Source: Gonocerus acuteangulatus
Lineage: Eukaryota; Arthropoda; Insecta; Hemiptera; Coreidae
Direction: 5' to 3'
Length of the DNA: 64,000 nt
NCBI GenBank assembly: GCA_946811695.1
Contig: OX328123.1
Location: 42,131,335-42,195,334, forward strand
How positions within the stretch are numbered: the first letter of the stretch is position 1; each line of letters opens with the position of its first letter. The notes below the pieces were generated by a model. The model was not told where the DNA came from and searched no databases. It worked only from the letters and a program-made list of their open reading frames with translations. This document shows, in pieces, positions 38,354 to 51,110 of this stretch. Position numbers and translations under genes: made by a program.

Positions 38354-38567
38354 TTCTTCATAAAAGCTGAATAAGTCAATACAATTATTTACAGAAAACA
38401 TACTCACTCTTATACTACTGCACGGAAGGCTCTATTTCGAACCAAAAATTCGTTGTCTTTTCAAGTTTCTTTTGTTTTACTAGCAAATTCCATTTACTGT
38501 TATAATCAACTTTAAATATGTGCTTCATGACAAATAAAATTCCATTCTCTCGAGGGTAAAATGTTTA
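38354..38567. other. Spacer between Helitrons H1 and H2
   Basis: AT-rich, with no gene or repeat recognised. Confidence 0.5.
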
Positions 38568-38638
<71 letters not shown>

Positions 38639-40020
38639 CACGTGTCTGTATGTTATCTGTCTGTTTGTTTGTTTGTTTCTTATACAAATCCTCACCGTTT
38701 GACCGATTTTGACCAAACTTGGAATAATGGTAGGTGTTGATACGAGAAATCTCCTAGGCTAAGTCAAAAAAATCTACCAGCTGTCTGTCTGTATATTTGT
38801 CCCTCATACAAATCCACACTGTTCGTCCGATTTTGACTAAACTCGGTACACATGTGGATCTTAATCTGAGGAGTGTCGTAGGCTAAGTCAAAAAAATCTA
38901 CCAGCTGTCTGTCTGTATGTTCGTCCCTTATACAAATCCACACCGTGCGTCCGATTTTGACTAAACTCGGTAAAAATGTGGATCTTAATCTGAGGAGTGT
39001 CGTAGGCTAAGTCAAAAACGTCTACCAGCTGTCTGTCTGTATGTTTGTCCCTTATACAAATCCACAACGTTCGTCCGATTTTGACTAAACTCGGTACACA
39101 TGTGGATCTTAATCTGAGGAGTGTCGTAGGCTAAGTCAAAAACCTCTACCAGCTGTCTGTCTGTATGTTTGTCCCTTATACAAATCCACACCGTTCTTCT
39201 GATTTTGACTAAACTCGGTACACATGTGGATCTTAATCTGAGGAGTGTCGTAGGCTAAGTCAAAAACGTCTACCAGCTGTCTGTCTGTATGTTTGTCCCT
39301 TATACAAATTCACACTGTTCGTCCGATTTTGACTAAACTCGCTACACATGTAGATCTTAATCTGGGGAGTGTCGTAGGCTAAGTCAAAAACGTCTACCAG
39401 CTGTCTGCCTGTATGTTTGTCCCTTATACAAATCCGCACCGTTCGTCCGATTTTGACTAAACTCGGTACCCAGGTAGATCCTAATCTGGAGAGTGCCATA
39501 GGCTAGGTCAATAACCTCTACCAGCTGTCTGTCTGTATGTTTGTTCCCTATAAAAATCCACACCGTTCGATCGATTTTGACCTAAGTTGGAAAACAGGTA
39601 GGCCTTGATACGGCGATTGCCATAGGCTAGGTCAAAACGGGTACCATCTGTCTGTCTGTATGTTTGTTCTTTATACAAACCCACACCGTTTGACAGATTT
39701 TGATCAAACTGGGCACACAGGTTGGTCTTGATCAGGGGATTGTCATAGGCCAGGTCAAAAACGTCTATCAGCTGCTGTCTGTATTTTTTTTTTTGTTTGT
39801 TTTTTTTTTAATAAAAATCCACACCGTTAGATCGATTATTACCAAACTTTGCATACATGTATGTCTTGATACGGGGGGGTGTTATAGGTTAGGTCAAAGT
39901 AGCCTAGGACTCACATTTTCGTGTTATTAGATTTTAATAATACTTATTTGGTTTCTAATTTATTTAGGCTTTTCTATATGCAGAAAGTAGGTGTAGCTTG
40001 GCACGCCGAGTAACAGCTAG
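38568..40020 (+). mobile_element. Helitron H2, non-autonomous, with internal tandem array
   Basis: The 5' end is A|TCTATATATA, expanded into a long TA run, then AATCACGTGTCTGT. The 3' end is GCACGCCGAGTAACAGCTAG|T. Between about 38640 and 39900, a unit of about 124 bp (TCTGTCTGTATGTTTGTCCC, CCGATTTTGACTAAACTCGG, CGTAGGCTAAGTCAAAAAC) repeats about nine or ten times and is progressively diverged. There is no Rep/helicase. Target A|T on both sides fits Helitron insertion. Confidence 0.82.
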
Positions 40021-40089
40021 TATAAAATAAGAAATAACGATAACTTCAGTTGTATGCTACGAGGAAGTTTATATCGATAGAAGCCATCA
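40021..40089. other. Short spacer
   Basis: No feature recognised. Confidence 0.4.
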
Positions 40090-41152
<1,063 letters not shown>

Positions 41153-41600
41153 TAATAATAAAGTTGTCGTAAATTAAGTTTTCGGAAATCGAATTCCTAC
41201 GGAAACGTAATTGAACAAAAGCAACCATCCAGTTTTGGTTTTTACTGTTTAGCATTTCCAGTAGGTATGATCTTTTTACTACTATTTACCGTTGTTCGTC
41301 CTTTTCCTTCCCCTTATTGCTTTTAGCGTGGGCTTACATTGAGCCACGTTAGCCAGTCCTTCCGGTCAGCAGCTAGCTATGTCATTCCATTAATAGTTTA
41401 ATCTACGGCTCCTCCCAAATATAGTCACATTTCCTAGATGGATAGAAAAACTAATGAGAATAATCCATTGAGCGAAAATGTTCATTTGAACTGCTCTCGT
41501 ATCCTATCAGGTCCACAAACCATGTAATGGAGTAGCTAACGAGAGACAGAACGCTCTCGCCCCGTTAATACACCTCCTGCAGCAAACTAAGTCCAAATAT
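41153..41600 (-). repeat. Dispersed repeat of about 450 bp, copy B
   Basis: Reverse complement of 17944-18400, bounded on both sides by 3' ends of Helentron-like elements (GGAACCGCGCTAA at 41140-41152 and about 41635-41652). Confidence 0.85.
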
Positions 41601-41655
41601 AGAGATAGGGAGGAACTAAGTACCTATGGAGATAGGGAGGAACCGCGCTAAAAGG

Positions 41656-42542
41656 AAAAAGTCCGACTCTCAGGAACTGCATCATCTTAGCGCGGTTCCG
41701 TTCTTATTCCTAGTGACATTGGGAAAGAATGAAATAGAAACACTCATTATTTTGGTCCGATCTTCCTTGAAATGATTTATGATCGGTGACAAAGGGCCAG
41801 CGTACCCATTTTAGTGGAACACCCTACTATCCACTATCACAACGTTTCTAATTTATAAATGTTTCTAAAAATAAATACAATTTAAAACAAGCAATTAAAA
41901 AGTGAGCTAAACAACTACGAAAACCCGTTCAAAAGAACCAAACAAACACATTCAAAGTTTTAAACACCGTTTTCTCCGATTGACATCGGCTAATCGAAAA
42001 TCTTCTCAGACCATTAATTATAGAGAATTTAGTAAGGTTTTGAATAGTTTCTATCCACTTACCACGATTTCCCAACTGTTTTCGAGATATTCAGGAAAAT
42101 ATGCGGAGTTCCCAAAACTTTTCATGTCTTTTAATAAAATATTTTATTCTAATTCTTCCTTAACTCCAAACGTCACCAAAATTTACACATCTTTGTATGT
42201 ATGAATTTTAAACATGCAGAAAATATTTTAACCGAATCCCATGATTCTAAGTAACCAAACCAAAAACTTGATTTAACAAATATTTTTCCCATTTTCTTGG
42301 ATACGGTTAAAGCTATCGCCTTAAAAATGGTTTCATTCGTTTTAATAGCCCAAGAATCCTATCAAACGATTACTTACAAGCATATGAACTCAAAAACCTA
42401 AGCGTTACGATTTTTTTGTGCGAATTTCGCCCCAAACGCCATCTTCCAGTGGACGAACTTGACCTTTCAAATTGGACGACAGATTTTTGTACCAAATTTT
42501 ATCAAAACCGGACCATTAGGGGGGCCGGAAAACCGCGAACAG

Positions 42543-42610
<68 letters not shown>

Positions 42611-42884
42611 GAACGGCTTCTTTCTCCAGCGGTGTCGCTCCTCTCTCCATCGCAATATTTCGTCGGGTTCATCTCCGACTTCTTCAGGCTGCTATGTGTC
42701 GTCCTCGGTGGTTATCAAGGGAATGAATTTTTCCCGGATTTTCCCTCCTTTATAGCCCTGCTTCGTAGACTATGCGGGCCAATGGATGAACCCGACGAAA
42801 TATTGCGATGGAGAGAGGAGCAACACCGCTGGAGAAAGAAGCCGTTCCATACATACATGTGATACCCAGCGAGGCAATTTAAAA

Positions 42885-42932
<48 letters not shown>

Positions 42933-43077
42933 ATATATACAAATTTGAACCACCGTTATTTTCGGTCTCTAGAGGTTCTGAAACGGAAAATTGTCTAGTC
43001 GGCACTTCCGGATTGTTTCATGAGATCAACCTTATAAGTGGGGTCCTCCCTATGATGGGAGGAAGGAACCGCGCTAA
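41656..43077 (+). mobile_element. Helentron-like element, family 1, full-length copy
   Basis: It begins AAAAAGTCCGACTCTCAGG. At 41690 TTAGCGCGGTTCC mirrors the 3' end GGAACCGCGCTAA (43065-43077). The 3' end is preceded by a hairpin (GTCCTCCCTAT...GGGAGGA). It contains a (TA)n tract into which the palindromic element at 42603-42890 is inserted. The interior has no gene. The 5' inverted repeat is sub-terminal, as described for Helentron derivatives. Distant relatives at 25991, 40090 and 49221 fix the boundaries. Confidence 0.68.
42603..42890. mobile_element. Palindromic element inside (TA)n, copy 2
   Basis: Arms at about 42603-42690 and 42785-42855 are near-perfect reverse complements. The loop and the tail (CCCAGCGAGGCAATTTAAAAC) match copy 1 at 2565. 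Here it is inserted in the TA run of a Helentron-like element, so it moved after that element arrived. Confidence 0.8.
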
Positions 43078-44186
43078 ATGTTCTGAAGCTTGAATCTTCT
43101 GCAGGAAGTAGTCATATAATACGTCTATGCAAGAAAAAAAAAAGTATGAATGATTAAACGTCAATAATAATGACAAAAAATGATGCAACAAAAAATAAAA
43201 TAAATAAAGAAAAAATAAAATAAAAGAATATTCAAATATATAAACACATTTTTATGCCCGTTTTTTTTTTTTTTTTTTTCATTTTTACGGATATCTGTTT
43301 CTTATTTCTATGCAATCATAAATTTTTCCAAAGCAACATTGTATCAAATGCAATATTAGAAACTCTACACTGTCATAACATACCACACTGTAAACACTGT
43401 CCATCGTAACATTGCACTATTCACGATTTAACTATAGTTTTAGGGCGGTGATGACCAAGCAGTTTTCTCTCCTTAAACTCCTAACCCAACCCTATTGTGC
43501 CACCACAGGTGTCAGTACGTTATGACACCAGACCCGTGTCATTATTGGATCTCCTAAGGGTCGCGAGGCTCAGCTTAAGTAGGCTCCTTCTATGGTCAAT
43601 GAGGTCGGATCGAAAATGCTCGACACTAGAGATAAGTACGGAAACGTCCGAATATGACGCAGTTTCTGCGAGTCTCACTTTTTAAAGTAATACTTTTATA
43701 AAAGCTAGTGCGACAATTTTCGTTTGGAAAATTCTGATAGTGGAGGATGAAGAGTCAGTTTCTGTTCAGCCAAGACTATTGTGCTAAAAAAACATGGTTA
43801 GTTGATATCTCATTCGGAGCAGCACTCATCTGATTCCGCAGTTATGATTGTAGCTGCATAACCTGATTACACTAATTGCATCAGAAAATTACCGTACAAA
43901 ATAATGTTGCTCCAAAAACTATACCCACTTCGGCGGTATAGTTCTTAAATGCCTTTGAGGCATTCTAAATTATGTAATGAAACAGGACCGCAAAATTTGT
44001 TTCTAATTAAATAACATATAACTCTTGTTCAAAGAATTGTTTACTAAATAATCTTAAAGAAGCAAAGCTTGGAGAATATTTGTTACATAAAAAAAAAAAC
44101 GCTACACCAAACACTTATTTGATCATTATATACTCATATAACTTCCTTATATTATCTCTAAAAATTATTTATTTTTTATTAATTAA
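43078..44186. other. Non-coding DNA
   Basis: No gene. T-run at about 43261-43280; 43480-43690 is more GC-rich without a recognised feature. Confidence 0.45.
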
Positions 44187-44581
44187 CTAGCTGTTACCCA
44201 GTGTGCCATGCTACACCTACTTTCTGTCTACGACTCTCCCCGTATCAAGATCTACTTGATACCTAGTTGTCTATACCCAGTTACGAAAATCGGTCAAACG
44301 ATGTGATGATACCGGTAGAGGCCAGCACAACAGCATTTCATCTAATGCCGTCACAATCTGAATGGTTCAGTGTAGCCAATTTTTCTTGAAAAAAAACTTT
44401 TGACCTTTTGATCAAATTTTGAAATTTGACTATTTTGACCTAGCCTAGGAGATTTCTCGTATCAAGGCCTACCTGTGTGCCAAGTTTGGTCAATATCGGT
44501 CAAACGGTGAAGATTTGTGTAAGGAACAAACAAATAAATAAACAGAAAAACAGACAGACACGTGATTTTTATATATATAGA
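44187..44581 (-). mobile_element. Helitron H3, minimal non-autonomous copy
   Basis: On the minus strand it runs from A|TCTATATATATAAAAATCAC (44581) to GGGTAACAGCTAG|T (44187). The terminal hairpin is GTAGCATGGCACAC-like and the middle is a single CCGATATTGACCAAACTTGG-type unit. At 395 bp it is the simplest member of the H1/H2 family and defines the ends for all three. Confidence 0.85.
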
Positions 44582-44839
44582 TAAATCGTTAATACAAAAA
44601 GAAGAAAACATTTTTTATTTAGAGTATTGCGGTTTTCCCTTTTAGTGAGGTATCATTTAAACAACATCTAAAATTTCAATAAATTCCTATTTAAAAAAAA
44701 CGACGGGAAGCAATAATAAACAATTAGTTGGATTATTCTTTTTTTTTTCTTTTTTGTAATTTATACTACTATATAGCCATTAGATGTATTTATAAATATG
44801 ATGTAAATTTCACATGCTTTAATAATTCTGTAGGTAATT

Positions 44840-44840
<1 letters not shown>

Positions 44841-44876
<36 letters not shown>

Positions 44877-44957
44877 GGCGCATCTACTTCTAGGTCATTA
44901 GCGCCGACATCCAAGGTGCAGCGAGGAATTTTCCCAGCGAGCCTTGAGATGAGAAAA
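44841..44957 (-). mobile_element. 5'-truncated SINE with target-site duplication
   Basis: Target duplication TGTAGGTAATTG is at 44829-44840 and 44958-44969. On the minus strand the insert ends GGCGCTAATGACC, then GATGCGCCGTA and 34 A. This proves retrotransposition of this SINE tail family. Confidence 0.88.
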
Positions 44958-45194
44958 TGTAGGTAATTGTATTTTTAATTTTAAAAAGTGTTATCATGCA
45001 TTGATAATGTTTTATTAACTCGTTTTTTAGGAATGTGAGTATATTTTTAAAAATATTTTAATGTGTTTCATATGTTGACATATAATGTTGAGATATGGAA
45101 CACCTTTTGTGAGTTAAGTGTGCAAGTCATGCGGTATGAATAGGTTTTCATGTTTCTTTGAATTTTTTTTCAATAAGAATTGTTTTTAATGATA

Positions 45195-46477
45195 CGAGGT
45201 AAGGTCCAAAAGTTTCCGGCCTGGGATAGAAGGAAAGGTGAAAGAAAAAAAATTGGTTTTACTGTTTTTCAATATATTCTCCTCTAAGTTCAACACACTT
45301 AATACAACGCTTTGGCAACATTTCTATACCATGAAAAAAATAATTTTCTTCTTTGTTAAAAAAATGTTCTTCCACTGCTGCTTGGAGCTCTTCGTCGGTG
45401 TTAAATCGCCTTCCACGAAGGTCAGATTTTAACTTTGAGAAAAGGTAGAAATCGCTAGGGGCCAAGTCTGGGCTGTAGGGTGGATGAGAGATTTCTTGGA
45501 ATCCACAGTCCTTCACAGCGGCCTTGGAAATCAATGCTGTGTGGACAGAGGCATTGTCGTAAAGGAGGCGGACACCTCTGCTTAACTTCCCTCGCCTCTT
45601 CTCTTTAATGGCGTCTCGTAACCGGTGAAGTAGGGCTGCATAATACTCAGCATTCATTGCGGTATTCCTTTCTTGAAAATCTATCAGTAGTATTCCTTTA
45701 CAGTCCCAAAAAATTGTGGCCATTACCTTTTTTGTTGACTTCGTGACTTTTGCCTTTAAAGGGGGCGCTTCTCCTGGTCTTCTCCATTCCATGGACTCTC
45801 TTTTGCTAAGTGGGTCATTATATAGAACCATTGTCTCATCCCCAGTTACAATTGAGTCCAAAAAATTCTTTGGGTCGGCATTATACTCGCGTAAATATTC
45901 ATTGCAGCAGTGAACTCGTTCCTGTTTTTGAGCAGCTGAAAGAATTTTTGGAACCCATCTTGCACTAACCCTGTTCATATGCAAATGTTCTTTGATGATC
46001 CTCAAAACACTTGTTTTTGAAAGACCTAACCTCGCTGCTATTTTTGGTTTTTAGTCGCCGGTCAGACAGCAATTCAGATTCCACAAGTTGGATTGTTTCA
46101 GAAGTGACAGCTTCCAATGGGCGACCGGGACGTGGGTCATCTTCTAGACTTTCTCTCCCTAACTTAAATAATTTTTCCCATTCTTTCACTGTGGAATACG
46201 AGGGGGAGGACTGCCCGTATACACAATCCCAGCGCGCTTTAATTTGCGCAGGAGTAAGACCCTCTTTACAAAAGAATTTAATTACCGCACGGTACTCGAG
46301 TTTGAACATTGTAAAAATGGGGAGTTTCCTTCAAGGCTGGACACTGACTGACAAGACTGAGGAAGTGCGGGCGATCTGTATGGAGTGAGCATGCATGGAC
46401 CTGCATAGGCGTGCAGGTCCCGGCACGTTTGAAGGAGGGGAAGCAGGACAGGCCGGAAACTTATGGACCTTACTACG
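45195..46477 (-). mobile_element. mariner element, near-complete (1,283 bp)
   Basis: It is bounded by TA on both sides (45193-45194, 46478-46479). Terminal inverted repeats of about 29 bp start CGAGGTAAGGTCC (left) and CGTAGTAAGGTCC (right, complement) and continue to TTTCCGGCCTG, with three mismatches. Length, TA duplication and transposase all match a Tc1/mariner element. It is recent enough to keep both ends. Confidence 0.95.
45259..46309 (-). pseudogene. mariner transposase with one frameshift
   Basis: The ATG at 46309 opens the DNA-binding half (AVIKFFCKEGLTPAQIKARW, EDDPRPGRP). Near 46055, in a CCAAAAATAG context, the frame shifts. The next frame carries on with IIKEHLHMNRVSARWVPK, the first catalytic D in VTGDETMV, the second in LLYDNASVHTA and the third in YSPDLAPSDFYLF. 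Exactly 34 residues separate the last two, giving the DD34D signature of mariners. It ends at 45259. Apart from the shift I see no stop, so loss of activity may be young. The total of about 350 codons is family-typical. Confidence 0.93.
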
Positions 46478-46479
46478 TA

Positions 46480-47946
46480 TCTTTATTGTTTATTACATCC
46501 TCTACATGAATAAATTAGTTAAAATGATTTATGATACAATATCAGGGTTCTATGCTCAAGGCCTCCCAACTTCATCCTCGATTAACCCCAGAAGGACGCT
46601 TATAAGACGTTGAATGCGGCCTACCCAAGCCCTATTCTGCCCCGGGCATTAGCTGGTCGAAGAGAGATCGTCGAGCCACAGACATTGATGTACTTAAAGG
46701 AAGACAAAGCCATTGCTCACAATCCACTAGCTCACCACAGCAGATCCCTGGGCCACTGAGTTCTGAGTTGCCTTGGTGGAGAGGATTTTATTTAACGTAG
46801 TTTACTTTTGACGAGTCGTCAATACCGTAAATCCTTGATTTCCTTAATCTAGCGAGGAAGGCAAACGAAGACCTCAGTGGCGTCAAACATCTGCGACACT
46901 GAATGTGGGAAGAGATATACTTCATAGCTCAAAATGGAAGCCGATATAATAACAAGCAGTGTATGTACGATACCACGTTTGATCATTTTCTTTGTGTATT
47001 TCCGGCTCATTTTAGGATTAGCAAGCCGAGAGACATTTCACCAATAGAGCGTGGGGATTTAAACCAAACTGATTTATCACTAAAAATAGGCAAACCATTG
47101 TTAATGAAAGCCTATTGTAAATAAGAGATTTGTAGAGTGAGGCTAGCGTATCATCTCATTAGAGGTAATGCCAGGATGTGGTCGGATGCAGAGGCGTCAT
47201 CCACCACAGTCAAACCACATTCCACAAATTGGCAAACGGCTTTCGGCACAATTAATGAAATATCAACACCTCTTGTGGCTGAAATCTAAAGGATTAGGCT
47301 GATTTAGACATAAAATAAGCCTACGATTTGATGAATGGAGAACAGTTTTACATTTTTTTTTCATTTACCGCCAATTATAACGTTTATCTCGTAACACCTT
47401 CTGCCTAAATACATAATATATATATCTTCCATAGAAATGCAAAGTATCTAATGTGAAAAAAACGCATTTTTCATTTTCAATCTATACTGATTGCTGTGGG
47501 ACTGATGGATGGCAAACTCTCGTATCTAAGTTCACTTAGTGAAAGGGAAAGTAACCACTTTCAAAAGGTAGAATCTGCCGCCTATTCGACTGCCCAAAAC
47601 TAAAATAATGGATAAAAGTTTTTTTCACTGTGGAAAGTGGTGATTTTCAAATTCGATGCTTTGCATTTGTATCGACCATATATGGGAAACGCATATATCG
47701 TCGATACAAATGCATCCCCCCCCTACCGGGAACCGGGAGTATCTGTGTTAGATACTCTGGGTCAGTTTGCCTAGGTTTCTGGTGACTGACTGTCTCGGAG
47801 TTGAAGCTAGAGAAATAGGTACTCCTTTCCCGGGGATGTGTCCGCAAGCTTGCTACATACGAGAGGAGGCGTATGTGCGGGGGCTTACGGGGGCATCCGC
47901 ACCTTTGTGTCGGCGGGAGGATGGATAGGTGAGAGAGTGTTGGAGG

Positions 47947-47947
<1 letters not shown>
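46480..47947. other. Non-coding DNA
   Basis: No gene or bounded element is seen. 47647-47947 on the minus strand is open only because it runs into the adjoining poly(T). Confidence 0.5.
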
Positions 47948-48024
<77 letters not shown>

Positions 48025-48392
48025 TTTCATAGTATCCCTATGAAGAGTGCATTTATTTTGAACACATGTGCCAATACCTTATTTGGCATATTACGTGTAG
48101 TGATTATGTGTTTTGTTACATATTTTATATGGAGATATAAACTTCGATAAGATGATTTACAAAACAAATTTAAATAATGTGAGTTTAAATAAATTAATTG
48201 TTTAACTTATTTACAATGATACTCTAATAAGTGAGTAATTGTGACAATAATAAACTATACTTAAAAAGAAAACTATATTAAACTAAAATACTATTTCAAC
48301 CGATGCTTCTCTTGAGCCGGAAGGATATGCAAGAGCAGATCTATTGAGATACATTCATTATTGTTCAAATCAAAACATAAATTCTAATTTTA

Positions 48393-49220
48393 TTTTTCTA
48401 CATCCATGTCTATACTTTTGGTAAATTTTGAAAAATCTTTTTTATATTTATCAAATAGGATATTTGGTTGTTCTGGCCAATTGCCACCTTTTAATGTAAT
48501 AGCTTTTATTAATTGTAATCTGTTTTTATCGAATAGTGTACATGAATATAAGATGTGGGTAAAAGTTTGTGTAGGCCGTCCGTCACATTTACACTTATCG
48601 TCATTCTGTATCTTAAATCTTGTCAAATATTGTCCAGTCGGTCCATGTTCTGTAAGGAATTGGGTGAATTTATGGTGTGAGCTTTTGATAAAGTTGTAGT
48701 TGGTGTTTGTAATGTGAGGGATATATTTGTGTAGGCTGTAGGATTTATTTGAGTCAGTCCAGTCTTTGTCCCAATTTTTTACTGTCATTGTACATAGATC
48801 CTTTTTAATGTACGATAGGGGCACAAGGGTGAATTCGGGTTTCAACGATGGATCTTGTGCTGCTTCATTGGCTCTTATATCGGCTAATTCATTCCCTTTA
48901 TTTCCGGAATGTGCTTTAACCCATTCTATGTGTATTCTTATATTTCTGTCAATCAAGTCCAGTATATTTTGTCTAATTTGTTCTGTAAGTGTGACATGTA
49001 TATAAGGGTTTCGAATAGAATGGATAAGGTTTGCGTTGTCTGTATATACAGTGATATTTTTGTGTACGTTATAAGGTGAATGTTTAATGTATTCTATTGC
49101 TTTAAGAGCTGCAAACGTTTCTGCCTGATTATTTGAACATCTCATGTCAAGTTTATATTTAAACTCCAAGATTTGTCCGCTTGTAGGCTCTATTATTAAT
49201 GCTGCACCCGGTGTATTGTT
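48393..49220 (-). pseudogene. LINE ORF2, RNase H domain and C-terminus
   Basis: The frame is open for about 276 codons from the Helentron-like junction. RNase H signatures follow in order: AETFAALKAIEYI (catalytic E), VYTDNANLIHS (D) and VKAHSGNKGNELAD (final D with its H). The first catalytic motif, LFTDGSK, lies on the other side of the insertion at about 51125-51111. After the domain comes a Cys/His segment (CKCDGRP...THILYSC), as in many R1/I-type ORF2 proteins. This part has no stop and would be functional if rejoined, but the rest of ORF2 is not intact. Confidence 0.85.
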
Positions 49221-49369
49221 TTTAGCGCGGTTCCTCCCTCCCCCATAGGGAGGAACCCCGCTTATAGGGTTGATACAATGAAACAATCCGGAAGTGCCGA
49301 CTAGAAAATTTCGCGTTTCAGAACCCCTAGAGACCGAAAATAACGGTGGTTCAAATTTGTATATGTATA

Positions 49370-49442
<73 letters not shown>

Positions 49443-50609
49443 CTGTTCGCTCTCTAGATAGAAGACGAATGGTCCGATTTTGATGAAATTTGGTACAAAA
49501 ATCCTTCGTCCAATTTGAAAGGTCAAGTTCGTTAACCAGCAAAATCCGCCTACTGGAAGATGGCGTTTGGGGCGAAATTCGCGCAAAAAAATCGTAACGC
49601 TTACGTTTTTGAGTTCATAAGCTTGTAAGTACTCGTTTTATATGATTCCTGGGCTATGAAAACGAATGAAACCATTTTGAAGGCGATCGCTTTAACCGTT
49701 TTCCGAGAAAATTGGAAAAATAGTTTTTGAATACCGTTTTTGGTTTGGGTACTTAGAATTACGGGATTCAGTTGAAACTTTATCTGCATGTTCTACTTTC
49801 ATTAAAACTAATATGTTGAAAGTTTTGTTACGATTGGAGTTAAGGAAGGGTTAGAATAAAATATTTTATGAACAGACATGAAAAGTTTTGGGAAGTTCGT
49901 ATACTTTCATTAATATCTCGAACACGGTTGGGAAATCGTGGTAAGTGGATAGAAACTATTTGAAAGCTTACTAAATTCTCTACAAAAAAGATTCTAAAAC
50001 TATTTTTGATTAGGTTATGTCAATCGGAGAAATAAGTGCTTAAAACTTCAAATACGTCTGTTTTGTTCTTATGAACGGGTTTTTGTCGTTCTTGTTGTAA
50101 TTTTTGTCTCTTTCCCTTCGTTTTTTATTGCTTTTTATTTTTGTAATTTCTTATGTTGCGAAAATGTTGTGTGTAAAACAGGATATGAAAAATGAGGCCA
50201 ATTTTCTGTTGCTAGAAATAATATAAATTTTGGGAACTTTCATTAATATCTCGAAAACTGTTGAGAATTTTGGCAAACGGAAGAATACCATTAGAAAGCT
50301 TATTAAATGCTCTACATAAAAGGTTCTAATATAAGTTTTGATTAGGCGATGTCAATCGGAGAAATAAGAGCTTAAAGCTTTAAAGTAATTGATTTCGCTT
50401 ATTCGAAGTGTTCTTTTTGTCTGTATTTTATTCCTTGTTATTTTTTAATTGCTTATAGTTGGATAATTTATTCGAAAATAAAACAGGTTAAGTAAAATAA
50501 CAAAAACAATTTATTGTTAGAAATATAGAGTTTCAAGATTCCAAGACCTTGTAACTAGCGGGACGGTTTCTAGTGTTGCCGACCCTTCCAGGTAAGATTG
50601 TATATCCTA

Positions 50610-50806
50610 CCTTTCAAGACTGGTGGAACCAAAATATAACTGTCAGGGTTCGGTCACTGCTACTTAATAAAACTACATTTTATCGTAAAAATGGTTTTAT
50701 TGTGCCGATGTTTCGGCTTGAACTTCAAGCCTTCATCAGGGCTGTAAATACAAGTAGGACATATTTAACACTAATATATGCACATATCTATGTAAATATA
50801 CCTAAC

Positions 50807-50841
<35 letters not shown>

Positions 50842-50975
50842 TAATATATATATTTATATATATGCATATACACATACACATATACACGCACACATATGTA
50901 CATATATATGCCCACATACATACACATATGGGGTATGTATTATTAAGTAGCAGTGACCTAACCCGGACAATCCCT
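50610..50975 (-). mobile_element. Penelope-like terminal repeat, family B
   Basis: The outer sequences GGGTTCGGTCACTGCTACTT and its complement (about 50937-50962) form an inverted pair around a hammerhead core and a TA/CA-rich centre. The order hammerhead, then about 70 nt, then the terminal GCAGTGACC...ACCC mirrors family A. No protein is left. Confidence 0.55.
50710..50739 (-). ncRNA. Hammerhead-ribozyme core motif (family B)
   Basis: The minus strand reads CTGATGA, an 8-bp perfect stem (GGCTTGAA, G, TTCAAGCC), then GAAAC. CUGANGA, stem II and GAAA are the invariant parts of hammerhead self-cleaving RNA, and Penelope-like elements are known to carry minimal forms. Stems I and III are short and I cannot confirm them by eye, so cleavage is not shown. 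Confidence 0.6.
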
Positions 50976-51110
50976 ACCTTGCATCATCAACGGTCAACGA
51001 TCTCCTCTCAACAAAATAATAACTGCTTCTATTTTAATCTTTCGAAATTAGACTAGGGGTAAGAACGGAACCGCGCTAAGATGAGGCAGTTCCTGCGAGT
51101 CGGACTTTTT

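Larger units (their letters stand above)
49221..51107 (-). mobile_element. Helentron-like family 1, inserted in the LINE RNase H codons
   Basis: On the minus strand it starts AAAAAGTCCGACTCGCAGG (51107) and ends GGGAGGAACCGCGCTAAAAA (49221). LINE coding resumes directly: FTDGSKP on one side, NNTPGAALII on the other. The target was a run of A. It holds a (TA)n tract (49374-49438) and two imperfect direct repeats (about 49890-50052 and 50227-50382, both with TCAATCGGAGAAATAAG). A Penelope-type terminal sequence lies within it at about 50610-50975. Confidence 0.75.

Noticed and set aside
38640..39900. Regularly spaced repeats resembling a CRISPR array
   Set aside because: The whole unit of about 124 bp repeats, with no unique spacers. 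It lies inside a eukaryotic Helitron.
47647..48150. Poly-lysine and poly-phenylalanine open frames
   Set aside because: They translate the poly(A) tail of the LINE ending at 47948.
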